The notes below the pieces were generated by a model. It was not told the origin of the DNA, searched no databases, and saw only the letters and a program-made list of their open reading frames with translations. DNA of 64,000 nt from Mediterraneibacter faecis JCM 15917 (GTDB lineage: Bacteria; Bacillota; Clostridia; Lachnospirales; Lachnospiraceae), in NCBI GenBank assembly GCA_001312505.1, contig BBDW01000009.1:1-64000 (forward strand), read 5' to 3'. This document shows, in pieces, positions 26,030-35,552 of this stretch. The position numbers and the translations under genes were made by a program. Position 1 is the first letter of the stretch, and the number at the start of each line of letters is the position of its first letter.

Positions 26030-27056
26030 TTATTTTGTTGTATTACGGCGAATTAATACAGGGGGGGCAATTTGTTTATGAATAGGTTCACCTAATGGTT
26101 TGGGAACACGCTTTTTCTGCTCTTCCATCTGTTGGACAAGAAGATCCATGCAGTCTTTGCAATCACATCAATCTGCTGGCCGATGGTTGTGATTGGAAGG
26201 ATTGCCTCGCTGGCAATCGGAGAGTTGTCAAATCCAACGATCTCATAAGTAGAAGGAAATGTTCCATATTTTTGGAAAATTAAATTAAGAAACATATTTG
26301 CATAGGTATCATTCGCGAGAAAGATACCTTTTTTTGATTGGGATATTTTGCTTCTATTTTATTGAAAATCTCTCGGATTACGTTTAAAATCTCATGATAA
26401 GAATCACCTTCTACACTAAGATCTATATCATATGGAATATGATATTCTTCGCAAGTAGCCTGAAAGGCCCGGATTCGGTCATAAGCCGGGATGGATTTAT
26501 TCACATTGACATTTATATGAATTAATATGTCACATTTATCCCGAATCAACAGGGAAGTAGCTTGAAGTGCACCCATATAGTTATCAGTATTGACACTGCT
26601 GATATATTCTGCTTCGCGTTCAATTGCGATGACAGGAATCTGATAGGAAGCAAGTTTCTCAGATGGAAGAGTGTGACTTAAAACAATCAGTCCTTCAATC
26701 TGATAAGACAGAAGTTCTTCAATGTACTGTTGTTCTTCTTCAGCGCCATGTTCACTGGCGAAAACAAGAAATTTATAGTGATAATCACTGTAACTGGAAA
26801 GGAATTGTGTCAGCATCTCAGAATAATAGTGCAGGTAAAGGTTTGGAACAATGATTCCGATAAATTCGCTTTTTCCATTTGCCAGAACCTTTGCCAGCTT
26901 ATTCTTTTTATATCCAAGTGTATCAAGAGCCTGTGAAATCTTTTCCTGGTTTTCAACCGTCAGTGAATCCGGGTGATTGAAATATCTTGATATTGTAGTT
27001 TTTGAAAAATTGGTATATTCCGCAATATCTGCAAAAGTTACCTGTTTTTTACTCAT
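26030..27056 (-). CDS. LacI family transcriptional regulator of the sucrose/fructan locus, two frameshifts
   Basis: About 343 residues when two bases are restored. The start MSKKQVTFADIAEYTNFSKT at 27056 has a GAAGGAGA site. It gives a normal LacI helix-turn-helix (residues 5-25) and hinge (KKNKLAKVLANGKS). The sugar-binding domain is broken at an A-run near 26330 (one A short; the other frame continues IFLANDTYANMFLNLIF) and again near 26143. The end reads in frame through a run of seven C (26061-26067). It is transcribed away from the ABC/GH32 operon. Two palindromes between them are the likely operators. Confidence 0.82.
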
Positions 27057-27136
27057 AAAAGTTGAATCTCCTTCAATATGATGCTGATGGTTCATAATAT
27101 CTTTTAGTATAGCAATTTTCATGGAAAAACGCAACA

Positions 27137-27170
27137 CTAAAATAACCAGTTACGTAACCGGTTATTTTAG
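27137..27170. promoter_or_regulatory. LacI operator O1
   Basis: A dyad centred on AACCAGTTACGTAACCGGTT (27144-27163) and extending to CTAAAAT/ATTTTAG at the edges. It lies upstream of the sugar operon -35 box, near the regulator's own start. Confidence 0.8.
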
Positions 27171-27182
27171 TGCGCAAAAGTG

Positions 27183-27211
27183 TTGACAGAAAGAGAAGAA
27201 TATAGTAATAT
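27183..27211 (+). promoter_or_regulatory. SigA-type promoter of the sucrose/fructan operon
   Basis: TTGACA (27183-27188), a 17-bp spacer and TAATAT (27206-27211), lying between the two LacI operators. Confidence 0.85.
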
Positions 27212-27224
27212 CAAACCATAAAGT

Positions 27225-27244
27225 AACCGGTTACGTAACCGGTT
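27225..27244. promoter_or_regulatory. LacI operator O2
   Basis: The perfect 20-bp palindrome AACCGGTTACGTAACCGGTT starts 14 bases after the -10 box, so a bound repressor would cover the start region. O1 and O2 are 81 bp apart centre to centre, close to eight helical turns, so looping is possible. Confidence 0.88.
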
Positions 27245-27278
27245 TTCCATAGAGTTAAAGGAATGGAGGAAGAAGTGC

Positions 27279-28220
27279 ATGAAAAGAATGCAAAATCAAG
27301 TAAAGTCCGTAAGCAAACGAACGTGGAGAGAAAAGATGACTTATATGAAGAAAAACTGGCAGTTATATCTTTTCTTCCTAATGCCAGGGCTTTTACTGAC
27401 AATTATTTTTAAGTATCTCCCAATGGGTGGTCTCCTGATAGCTTTTGAAGACTACAATGTAATAAAAGGAGTTCTTGGCAGTCCCTGGGTAGGACTTGAG
27501 TATTTTAGGCGATTTTTATCTTCACCAGATTTTATGAATTATCTGATGAATACATTAAAATTGAGTATCTATGGACTGTTGTGGGGGGGATTCCCGGTTC
27601 CGATTATTCTTGCATTGCTTCTAAATCGCATCCGTAAGACAGGGATTAAAAAGAAAGTTCAGCTTTTGATCTATATGCCGAATTTTATTTCAGTCATCGT
27701 ACTTTGCGGTATGGTTCGTATGCTTTTATCACCTGTAGGACCGCTGAACAAAGTGCTCGGAATTAGCACAAACTGGATGACAATGCCTTCTGCATTCCGA
27801 ACAATTTATATTGCAAGCGGAATCTGGCAAGCAGCAGGATGGTCCTCTATCATGTATACAGCAGCATTGGCAAATGCAAGCAAGGAGCTGGAAGAAGCAG
27901 CGACCATGGATGGAGCAAATCTTCTGCAGCAGATCTGGTATGTAGAGTTGCCGGCAATTAAAAATATTATCGTAATTCAGTTTATTTTACAGGCCGGAAA
28001 TATTATGAGTATAGGTTTTGAAAAAGCATATGCTTTACAGACAGACATGAACTTGCCGGCATCAGAAATCCTGTCTACATATGTATATCGTATTGGACTT
28101 CTGAACGGAGATTATGGATATTCGACAGCGGTAGGTCTCTTCAACTCGGTTGTAAATGTTATCTTGTTGATCTTTGTAAACTGTGTTGTTAAGAAACTGA
28201 ATGACGGAGAAGGATTATAG
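27279..28220 (+). CDS. ABC sugar transporter permease (LplB-type, CUT1)
   Basis: A 313-residue inner-membrane permease with six helices. It begins with a basic cytoplasmic tail and carries the LplB hallmark KYLPMGGLLIAFEDYNV near residue 50. The EAA loop that contacts the ATPase reads EEAATMDGANLLQQIWYVELP. It should form a heterodimer with the next gene product and take up sucrose or fructo-oligosaccharides delivered by the lipoprotein. No ATPase gene is present; such systems commonly share an MsmK-type ATPase. A run of seven G at 27583-27589 is in frame (Trp-Gly-Gly-Phe). The start has a GGAGGAAG site. Confidence 0.9.
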   Translation: MKRMQNQVKSVSKRTWREKMTYMKKNWQLYLFFLMPGLLLTIIFKYLPMGGLLIAFEDYNVIKGVLGSPWVGLEYFRRFLSSPDFMNYLMNTLKLSIYGLLWGGFPVPIILALLLNRIRKTGIKKKVQLLIYMPNFISVIVLCGMVRMLLSPVGPLNKVLGISTNWMTMPSAFRTIYIASGIWQAAGWSSIMYTAALANASKELEEAATMDGANLLQQIWYVELPAIKNIIVIQFILQAGNIMSIGFEKAYALQTDMNLPASEILSTYVYRIGLLNGDYGYSTAVGLFNSVVNVILLIFVNCVVKKLNDGEGL

Positions 28221-28236
28221 AAAAGAGGGAGAAGAG

Positions 28237-29133
28237 ATGGAGAAAAAAAAGAAGAAAAAATATTCAAGGACAGACAAAGTAATCCTTGGAATCGGATTTA
28301 CCATTCTTGGTTTATTCGTCCTTTCTATAGCAATACCGATTATCTATGTAGTACTTGCATCCTTTATGGATCCGACTGTTTTGAATAACCAGGGATTGAG
28401 TTTTAATATTAAGGACTGGACATTAGATGCATATCGAAGAGTATTAGAGAATGAAATGATCTGGCGTGGCTTTTTAAATTCCTTCCTGTATTCACTTGCA
28501 TTTACAGTTATTTCTGTTTTTGTGACATTGTTGGCAGCGTATCCACTGTCCAAAAAAGAATTTGTAGGAAGAAAGGTTTTTAATATTATCTTCTTAATTA
28601 CTATGTTTTTTGGCGGTGGAATGATTCCTACATTCATTTTGATCAATCAACTGCATATGGTTAATACAGTGTGGGCAATCCTGATTCCAGGAGCATTTAA
28701 TGTATGGAATATGATTCTTGCAAGAACTTATTATCAGTCAATTCCAACAGAATTAAGAGAAGCATCTGCGATTGATGGAGCGAATGAAATCCAACATTTC
28801 TTTAAAATTATGATTCCGGTATGTAAGCCAATCATTGCAGTACTGGCGCTTTGGTCTTTCGTTGGAATGTGGAACAGTTATTTCGACGCAATGATTTATT
28901 TGAATGATGCGAATTTGCAGCCATTACAGTTAGTACTCCGTTCTATCTTAGTACAGAATACACCACAGCCGGGCATGATTGCCGATATTCAGAGCACAGC
29001 GGAAATGGCAAAAATAGCAGAACAGCTCAAATATGCAACCATTGTAGTATCAAGTTTACCACTGTTAGTAATGTACCCATTCTTCCAGAAGTACTTTGAC
29101 AAAGGAATTATGGTTGGATCGGTAAAAGGCTAA
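28237..29133 (+). CDS. ABC sugar transporter permease (YtcP-type, CUT1)
   Basis: A 298-residue membrane protein with six helices and a very basic N-terminus (MEKKKKKKYSRTDK). The EAA loop reads REASAIDGANEIQHFFKIMIP, and the C-terminus FQKYFDKGIMVGSVKG is typical of this half-permease class. I place the start at 28237 behind GAGGGAGAAG; a longer frame from 28201 would overlap the preceding gene. It works with the LplB-type permease in uptake of sucrose or short fructans. Confidence 0.9.
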   Translation: MEKKKKKKYSRTDKVILGIGFTILGLFVLSIAIPIIYVVLASFMDPTVLNNQGLSFNIKDWTLDAYRRVLENEMIWRGFLNSFLYSLAFTVISVFVTLLAAYPLSKKEFVGRKVFNIIFLITMFFGGGMIPTFILINQLHMVNTVWAILIPGAFNVWNMILARTYYQSIPTELREASAIDGANEIQHFFKIMIPVCKPIIAVLALWSFVGMWNSYFDAMIYLNDANLQPLQLVLRSILVQNTPQPGMIADIQSTAEMAKIAEQLKYATIVVSSLPLLVMYPFFQKYFDKGIMVGSVKG

Positions 29134-29154
29134 TAAGAAAGGAATGATACAGAT

Positions 29155-30837
29155 ATGAAGAAAAGAAAAGTAAATGCATTACTTGCAATTGTACTATCTC
29201 TGACGATGCTGGTGGGAGTTACAGGTTGTGGAAAAGAGCAGCAGCTTGAAGCTGAAATCAACCCGGATACACCTGCAACGGAAGTGCAGTTTCCATTGAA
29301 GGAAACTGCAGAACTTTCCTTTATTACAAGTGCACCGGCTACATCAACGCAGGAGCCAAATGAACGAGTAATCTTTTAGAGAATGGAAGAGCAGACGAAT
29401 GTTCATATTGATTGGACTTGTTTTGTATCGGATCAGTTTTCTGATAAGAAAAATCTGGCACTTGCTCAATTTGGAAATCTACCGGACGGATTATTCAATG
29501 CAGGAATGAGTGATTATGATCTATTGCGTTATGCAAAGCAGGGTATCATTATTCCATTAGAGAATCTGATAGATAAATATATGCCGAATTTACAGGCAGT
29601 ATTTGAAAAATATCCAGAATATAGGACAATGTGTACAGCACCAGATGGACATATTTATTCATTCCCTTGGATTGAACAGCTTGGAGCCGGGAAAGAAGCC
29701 ATTCAGGCAATCGGAGATGTTCCATATATTAACAAAAAATGGCTGGATTATCTAGGACTTGAGATTCCGACAACAACAGATGAATTGGAACAGGTATTGA
29801 TTCAATTCCGTGATCATGCAGATGAACTTGAAAAAGAATTTTCAATCGAAGGTGATGTGATTCCAATGTCATTTATTATCAATAATGGAGACCAAGATCC
29901 GGCAATTCTAATTAATGGGTTTGGAGAAGGTTATGGAGACACGGGAGATCATTTCGCTGTAACGGATGAAGGAAAAGTTATTTACACAACTGTTCAGGAA
30001 GGTTATAAAGAAGGAATTGAATGGTTACATAAACTTGTGACAGAGGATTTAGTTGACCCAGAAGCATTTACACAAGAGTGGTCCACCTATGTAGCAAAAG
30101 GTAAGAACCATCGATACGGTCTCTGTTTTACATGGGACATTGCAAATATTGATAACAATGAAGATTATGTGATGCTACCGGCGCTGACAGGACCGAATGG
30201 TATGAGAAATATCACGAGACAGAATAACAGTGAAACAAGTGGATTTGACCGTGGAAGATGTGTTCTTACATCAAGTTGTCGGAATACAGCACTTGCTGCT
30301 GCATGGATTGATCAGATGTATGCACCACTTCAATCACCACAGAATAACTGGGGGGGAACTTATGGAGAAAAGGACTCCTTTAACATTTTTGAACTGTCCA
30401 CAAACAAAGATGGTGGAAAAATGCTAAAGCATATGGATCTTGGAACACAGTCTCCGGTAGAAGTTCGTGAGGCACAATCGGTAAATGGTCCTCTTGCAGT
30501 TTTAAATGAATATTATGATGTATATGTAACACAGCCGGAAGATGCAAAATGGCGTTTGGATAATATGCATGAAACTTATTTACAGGATATGAACAGTAAA
30601 TATGTTTATCCAAATGTCTTTATGAGCATTGATGATACGAATAAAGTATCTCAGTACGATACAGATATAAAAAAATATGCAGAACAGAAGAAAGCAGACT
30701 GGATCCTGAATGGAGGAATTGAAAAAGAGTGGGATTCCTATCTAAAGAAAATGGAACAGTATGGGCTTTCAGATTATCTTTCAATTAAACAGAAGTACTT
30801 TGATGAGTATCAGAAGTCATTAAGTGAAGAAAAATAA
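29155..30837 (+). CDS. ABC sugar-binding lipoprotein, interrupted by an in-frame TAG
   Basis: A 560-codon solute-binding protein (LipO/CUT1 type). The signal peptide MKKRKVNALLAIVLSLTMLV ends in lipobox GVTGC, so Cys-25 would be lipidated. The conserved N-lobe starts LSFITSAPA, but codon 75 is TAG (29377-29379), where relatives have a residue inside an unbroken helix (NERVIF-stop-RMEEQTNVHIDW). The frame is the same on both sides, so this is a nonsense mutation, one base away from CAG (Gln). Downstream codons are well kept. Without it the operon would lack its substrate receptor. Confidence 0.88.
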
Positions 30838-30862
30838 CGATACGAACAACAGGAGAATTTGC

Positions 30863-32347
30863 ATGAGTGAGATGTTAGAAAAGGCTAGAAAATATGAAGA
30901 TGAACAGGGAAAGCAGATAAAAGCAGAAGACAGACCGGCTTTTCATGTGAGTCCGTATGTAGGCTGGATGAATGATCCGAATGGATTTTCATACTATCAG
31001 GGAGAATATCATTTATTTTATCAGTATAATCCATACGATACACATTGGGACAGTATGCATTGGGGGCATGTGGTAAGTAAAGACTTATTGCATTGGGAAT
31101 ATCTCCCGGCAGCTCTTGCACCAGATGAAGACTACGATAAGATTGGCTGTTTCTCAGGAAGCGCAATAGAGCTGGATGATGGCAGACAATTGCTTATGTA
31201 TACAGCCGTAGATCATGAAACATTAGAAGATGGAAGTAAAAGAGATATGCAGACACAGGCGGTAGCTGTCGGAGACGGAAGAGATTATGTGAAGTATGAG
31301 AAGAATCCGGTCTTGACAGAAAAGGATCTTCCGGAAGGTGCAAGTAAAGTGGATTTCCGTGATCCAAAGATCTGGAAAGGAAAAGATGGAAACTTCTATT
31401 GTGTGATTGGAAGCAGACCGGCAGACGGAAGTGGACAGATTCTTCTTTACAGAAGTGCAAATGGATTTGACTGGGAATTTGTCAGCATCCTTGCAGAAAA
31501 TAAGAAACGTTTTGGAAAGATGTGGGAGTGTCCGGATTTCTTTGAACTGGATGGAAAACACGTTCTCCTGACAAGTCCGCAGGATATGTTACCGGAAGGC
31601 TTGGAATATCATACCGGAAACGGCACTTTATGTATCATAGGAGAAATGGACAAGGATACATATACCTTAAAAGAGCAGTTCAATCAGTCTGTGGATTATG
31701 GAATTGATTTTTATGCAATGCAGACAGTGGAAGCACCGGATGGTCGCAGAATTATGATCGGCTGGATGCAGAACTGGGATACGCTTGCTCATCGTTGTAA
31801 CGACTCAAAATGGTTTGCGCAAATGAGTCTGCCGAGAGAATTGTCTGTGAAGAACGGAAGACTTTATCAAACTCCAATCAAAGAACTCGATGCACTGCGC
31901 AAAAACAGAGTTGAGTACAACGATGTAGTAATAGATAATGATACGATCACATTAGATCGCGTCGAAGGACGAACCATCGACATGGAACTCGTGATACGTC
32001 CGGAAGATAAAGAAAATGTATATAAGAAATTCGCATTACGTTTTGCACAGAATGAGAAATTCCATACAGAATTGAGCTTCCGCCCGTATGAGTCTGTATT
32101 GAAAATTGACAGAAAATTTTCAGGAACCGAACGAGCACTGGTTCATCAGAGAAGATGTCAGGTGAACGGAGATGCCAATGAGTTAAAGCTTCGTGTGATT
32201 CTGGACAGATTCAGCGCAGAAGTATTTATTAACGATGGCGAGCAGGTTATGTCTGCTGTTATGTTTACAGAACAGGAAGCAAACGGAATTTCATTCTTTG
32301 CTGATGGTGCAGCTAAAATCGATGTAGTGAAATATGATCTGGTATAG
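30863..32347 (+). CDS. scrB: Sucrose-6-phosphate hydrolase / fructanase, GH32
   Basis: A 494-residue cytoplasmic beta-fructofuranosidase with no signal peptide. It should split sucrose, sucrose-6-phosphate or short fructans to release fructose. Catalytic sites: nucleophile Asp in YVGWMNDPNGF, transition-state Asp in DFRDPKIW, and acid/base Glu in WECPDFFEL. The C-terminal beta-sandwich (about residues 340-494) ends IDVVKYDLV. The start at 30863 lies behind ACAGGAGAATTTGC; an earlier ATG at 30824 overlaps the lipoprotein gene. Fructokinase downstream would phosphorylate the released fructose. Confidence 0.92.
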   Translation: MSEMLEKARKYEDEQGKQIKAEDRPAFHVSPYVGWMNDPNGFSYYQGEYHLFYQYNPYDTHWDSMHWGHVVSKDLLHWEYLPAALAPDEDYDKIGCFSGSAIELDDGRQLLMYTAVDHETLEDGSKRDMQTQAVAVGDGRDYVKYEKNPVLTEKDLPEGASKVDFRDPKIWKGKDGNFYCVIGSRPADGSGQILLYRSANGFDWEFVSILAENKKRFGKMWECPDFFELDGKHVLLTSPQDMLPEGLEYHTGNGTLCIIGEMDKDTYTLKEQFNQSVDYGIDFYAMQTVEAPDGRRIMIGWMQNWDTLAHRCNDSKWFAQMSLPRELSVKNGRLYQTPIKELDALRKNRVEYNDVVIDNDTITLDRVEGRTIDMELVIRPEDKENVYKKFALRFAQNEKFHTELSFRPYESVLKIDRKFSGTERALVHQRRCQVNGDANELKLRVILDRFSAEVFINDGEQVMSAVMFTEQEANGISFFADGAAKIDVVKYDLV

Positions 32348-32396
32348 AAGTTACATGATAAATATACATTGAGATTGAAAATGCATGGATAATGAT

Positions 32397-32430
32397 AGGG
32401 GGGGATTCCTGATTAAGGAATCCCCCTTAT
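32397..32430 (+). terminator. Terminator / attenuator hairpin within the sugar operon
   Basis: A G-run plus ATTCCT pairs with AGGAATCCCCC, then TTAT. The left arm has seven G and the right only five C. The tail is short, so partial read-through into the next gene is likely. Confidence 0.65.
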
Positions 32431-32452
32431 GTAGTATAGGAGTATAGTATTG

Positions 32453-34277
32453 ATGATAGAAGTAAGAAGAAAAAGACATGAAAACGAACTGCACGAAAAA
32501 TATATGCAGTTGTATCATAATGAACAATGTTATGAAGAATTAATGCAGTCATTGGAAGAGGCTTATCAGAACAGACCTGCTGAACTTAGACGGTTAGATA
32601 ATAAAAGAGAAAAAGAACCGAATTGGTATCGAAACAGAAATATGCTTGGGATAACGATGTATCCGAAGCTATTTGCAGGGGGGATTAAACGGTGTGATAG
32701 AGCATTTGGATTATTTGTCTGAGCAGAAGATCACCTATCTTCATCTGATGCCGCTTCTGAAAATGCCGCATCCATATAATGACGGTGGCTATGCGGTAGA
32801 GGATTTTAAACAGGTAGATCCTGAAATTGGAACAAACGAAGAGTTGGAAAAGTTGACAAAAGAGCTGAGAAAACGCGGAATCAGTCTGTGTCTGGATGTT
32901 GTTATGAATCATACAGCAGATACGCATGAGTGGGCAATGCGAGCCAAGAGAGGCGAACAGGAATATATGGATCGCTATCAGTGCTATGAGACACGCGAGA
33001 TTCCGGATCAGTTTGAGAAGACGATGCCGCAGGTGTTCCCGGAAACTGCGCCGGGCAACTTTACATGGTGTGAAGAGATGCACAGACATGTGCTCACAAC
33101 ATTTTATCCTTATCAGTGGGATCTGAATTATCACAATCCGAAAGTATTTAATGAAATGATAGGAAATATCCTGTATCTGGCTAATATGGGAGTGGAAGTA
33201 TTTCGTATTGATGCAGTTCCGTATATTTGGAAGGAGTTGGGAACCAACTGCAGAAATCTTCCGCAGGTTCATAGTATCGTCCGTATGCTGCGTATGATCC
33301 TTGAAATGGTTTGTCCGGGTGTAATCTTAAAAGGCGAGGTTGTTATGGAGCCAAAAGAACTTCCGGTTTATTTTGGAACAGAGCAAGAGCCGGAATGCCA
33401 TATGTTATACGGTGTTTCCAGTATGGTGAATCTGTGGGCAGCACTGGCTACAAGAGACACAAGAATGTTGAAGCATCAGATGGATGTGATTCACAGTCTT
33501 CCGAAGAACTGCTATTTTGTCAATTACCTTCGCTGTCATGATGATATCGGCTGGGGCCTGGATGAAGAGCAGGAGAAGAAGCTGGAGATAGATCCGATTC
33601 AGCACAAGGAATATTTATATCATTTCTTTGAGGGGGGGACATATCCGTACAGCTTTGCTCGTGGAGAGCTTTATAATTACGATCCGGTGACCAAAGATGC
33701 CAGAAGCTGTGGAACAACGGCAAGTCTGTGTGGAATTGAAAAAGGTGGATTTGAAGGAGATCTTGAGCAGGTGAAACAGGGAATCCAGAGAGTGCTGATG
33801 ATGCATGCGGCATGTATGAGCATGGAAGGTTTTGTGATGCTTTCATCTGGAGATGAGATCGGTCAGGTCAATGATTACAATTATAAGAAAAACCCGGATA
33901 CTGCTGCGGACAGTCGATATCTGCATCGAAGTCCGTTCCAGTGGGAGAATGCAGAGAAGAGAAAAAAACCAGGTACTGTACAGTATGCGATCTGGAATGG
34001 TTTGAAACAGATGGAAGAATTCAGACGTGAGGAAAATTGCTTTGGAGAGACTGCCGGTATCTCTACATGGGATACAGGAAATTCTTCAGTCTTCGCAATC
34101 AGAAGGACAGCAGGAAGAGAAGAACTGATCTGTCTGGCTAATTTCTCGGAGTATGGGCAGAATGCATGGCTGAATTGTCTGGAAGGTGAATATGAAGATT
34201 TATTTACAGGAGAAAAACTGGAAATGAACTCGGTATGGATGAATCCTTATCAGTACAGATGGTGTGTGAAAAAATAG
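32453..34277 (+). CDS. Amylosucrase / sucrose phosphorylase-like GH13 enzyme, one frameshift
   Basis: About 608 residues once one G is removed from the run at 32678-32683, where the joined sequence reads KLFAGGLNGVIEHLDYL. The layout fits GH13 sucrose-acting enzymes of the amylosucrase type: MNHTADTHEWA, nucleophile Asp in EVFRIDAVPYIWKEL, acid/base Glu in LKGEVVMEP, and RCHDDIGWG. It should cleave sucrose and pass the glucosyl unit to phosphate or glucan. It has no signal peptide. A run of seven G at 33632-33638 is in frame (Phe-Glu-Gly-Gly-Thr). The ATG at 32453 follows AGGAG. Confidence 0.82.
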
Positions 34278-34333
34278 AAATCTGTTGAGAATAGAAAAAA
34301 TGTTGTCGCTTTGGCAGCAGAATGGAGAAGAAA

Positions 34334-35305
34334 ATGAAAAAATATGATGTAGTAGCACTTGGAGAATTATTGATTGATTTTACAGAAAACGGAAAGAGCA
34401 ATCAGGGAAATCCTCTTTTTGAGGCAAACCCAGGAGGAGCACCGTGTAATGTGCTTGCGATGCTGACAAAGTTAGGACATAAGACAGCATTTATCGGAAA
34501 AGTAGGTGAAGATTTTTTCGGAGAGCAGTTAAGAGATGCAATTACAGAAGTTGGGATCGACGCATCCGGATTATGCACAGATAAAGAAATCCATACAACA
34601 CTTGCTATGGTACATACTTATCCGGACGGAGATAGAGATTTTTCATTTTATCGTAATCCGGGAGCAGATATGATGCTGAACAAAGAAGAGATTTGTGAAG
34701 AACTTATCAAAGAAACAAAGATCTTCCATTTCGGAACATTGTCTATGACACATGAAGGAGTGCGCGAAGCAACAAAAGAAGCCATTCGTATTGCGGAAGA
34801 GTCCGGTGCGATTATTTCTTTTGACCCGAACTTACGTCCTCCACTTTGGAATTCACTGGATGAGGCAAAAGAGCAGGTGTTATACGGTCTCGGACATTGC
34901 CATATTCTGAAAATCTCTGACAATGAGATTCAGTGGCTGACAGGAGAAGAGGATTATACTGCAGGTGTAAACTGGATCAGAGAGAGATATCAGATTTCGC
35001 TGATTCTTGTATCTATGGGAAAAGAAGGAAGCCGTGCATACTATAACGGAAGCATCGTAGAGGTAAAACCGTTCCTTCAGAAAAATACAATTGAGACAAC
35101 AGGAGCCGGAGATACGTTCTGCGGTTGTGTATTACATTATATCTGTGAACATGGAATGGAAGACTTAAAGGAAGAAAACCTGAAAGATATGCTGACATTT
35201 GCAAATGCGGCAGCTTCTGTGATCACAACAAGAAAAGGTGCACTGCGCGTAATGCCTACAAGAGAGGAAATCCAGAATCTGCTGATCGAGCGAGCTGCAG
35301 AGTAA
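34334..35305 (+). CDS. Fructokinase, PfkB/ribokinase family
   Basis: A 323-residue cytoplasmic sugar kinase that converts fructose and ATP to fructose-6-phosphate. Motifs: GELLIDFTENG at the N-terminus, the PfkB signature 1 region NPGGAPCNVLAML with GKVGEDFFGEQL, and signature 2 TIETTGAGDTFCGC near residue 250 with the catalytic Asp. It is last in the sucrose/fructan operon and takes the fructose released by GH32. The start at 34334 has GGAG six bases upstream. A terminator follows. Confidence 0.92.
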   Translation: MKKYDVVALGELLIDFTENGKSNQGNPLFEANPGGAPCNVLAMLTKLGHKTAFIGKVGEDFFGEQLRDAITEVGIDASGLCTDKEIHTTLAMVHTYPDGDRDFSFYRNPGADMMLNKEEICEELIKETKIFHFGTLSMTHEGVREATKEAIRIAEESGAIISFDPNLRPPLWNSLDEAKEQVLYGLGHCHILKISDNEIQWLTGEEDYTAGVNWIRERYQISLILVSMGKEGSRAYYNGSIVEVKPFLQKNTIETTGAGDTFCGCVLHYICEHGMEDLKEENLKDMLTFANAAASVITTRKGALRVMPTREEIQNLLIERAAE

Positions 35306-35348
35306 TGTGTGCTGAAAAATAGTTGAGAAGAATAATACTCTGAAAAAC

Positions 35349-35397
35349 GAAACAGAGAGGATACGAAAGTTACAAACGTATTCTCTCTGTTTTGTTC
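35349..35397 (+). terminator. Terminator of the sucrose/fructan operon
   Basis: AAACAGAGAGGATACG pairs with CGTATTCTCTCTGTTT, then a T-rich tail. Confidence 0.85.
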
Positions 35398-35410
35398 TCT
35401 CTTATATCTA

Positions 35411-35552
35411 GTAACTGTTCAGAGCCAACCTCCAAAATGCTACGCATTTCGTCGGTGTGGCGTATCCGCCAAATAAAATTTCAAAAACAGTCTTAAAAAT
35501 GCAAGCATTTTACACCTGTTTTATGAAATTTTGCTTGGCTCTGAACAGTTAC
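35411..35552. mobile_element. MITE with IS66-type ends, copy 2
   Basis: A 142-bp element, about 93 percent identical to the one at 1870-2010 but inverted. Both ends carry GTAACTGTTCAGAGCC. No 8-bp duplication is visible here (left flank TATATCTA, right flank ATTTCCTA), so a flank has changed or recombined. It lies at the 3' end of the phosphofructokinase gene, whose last ten codons and stop are read from inside the element. Confidence 0.85.
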
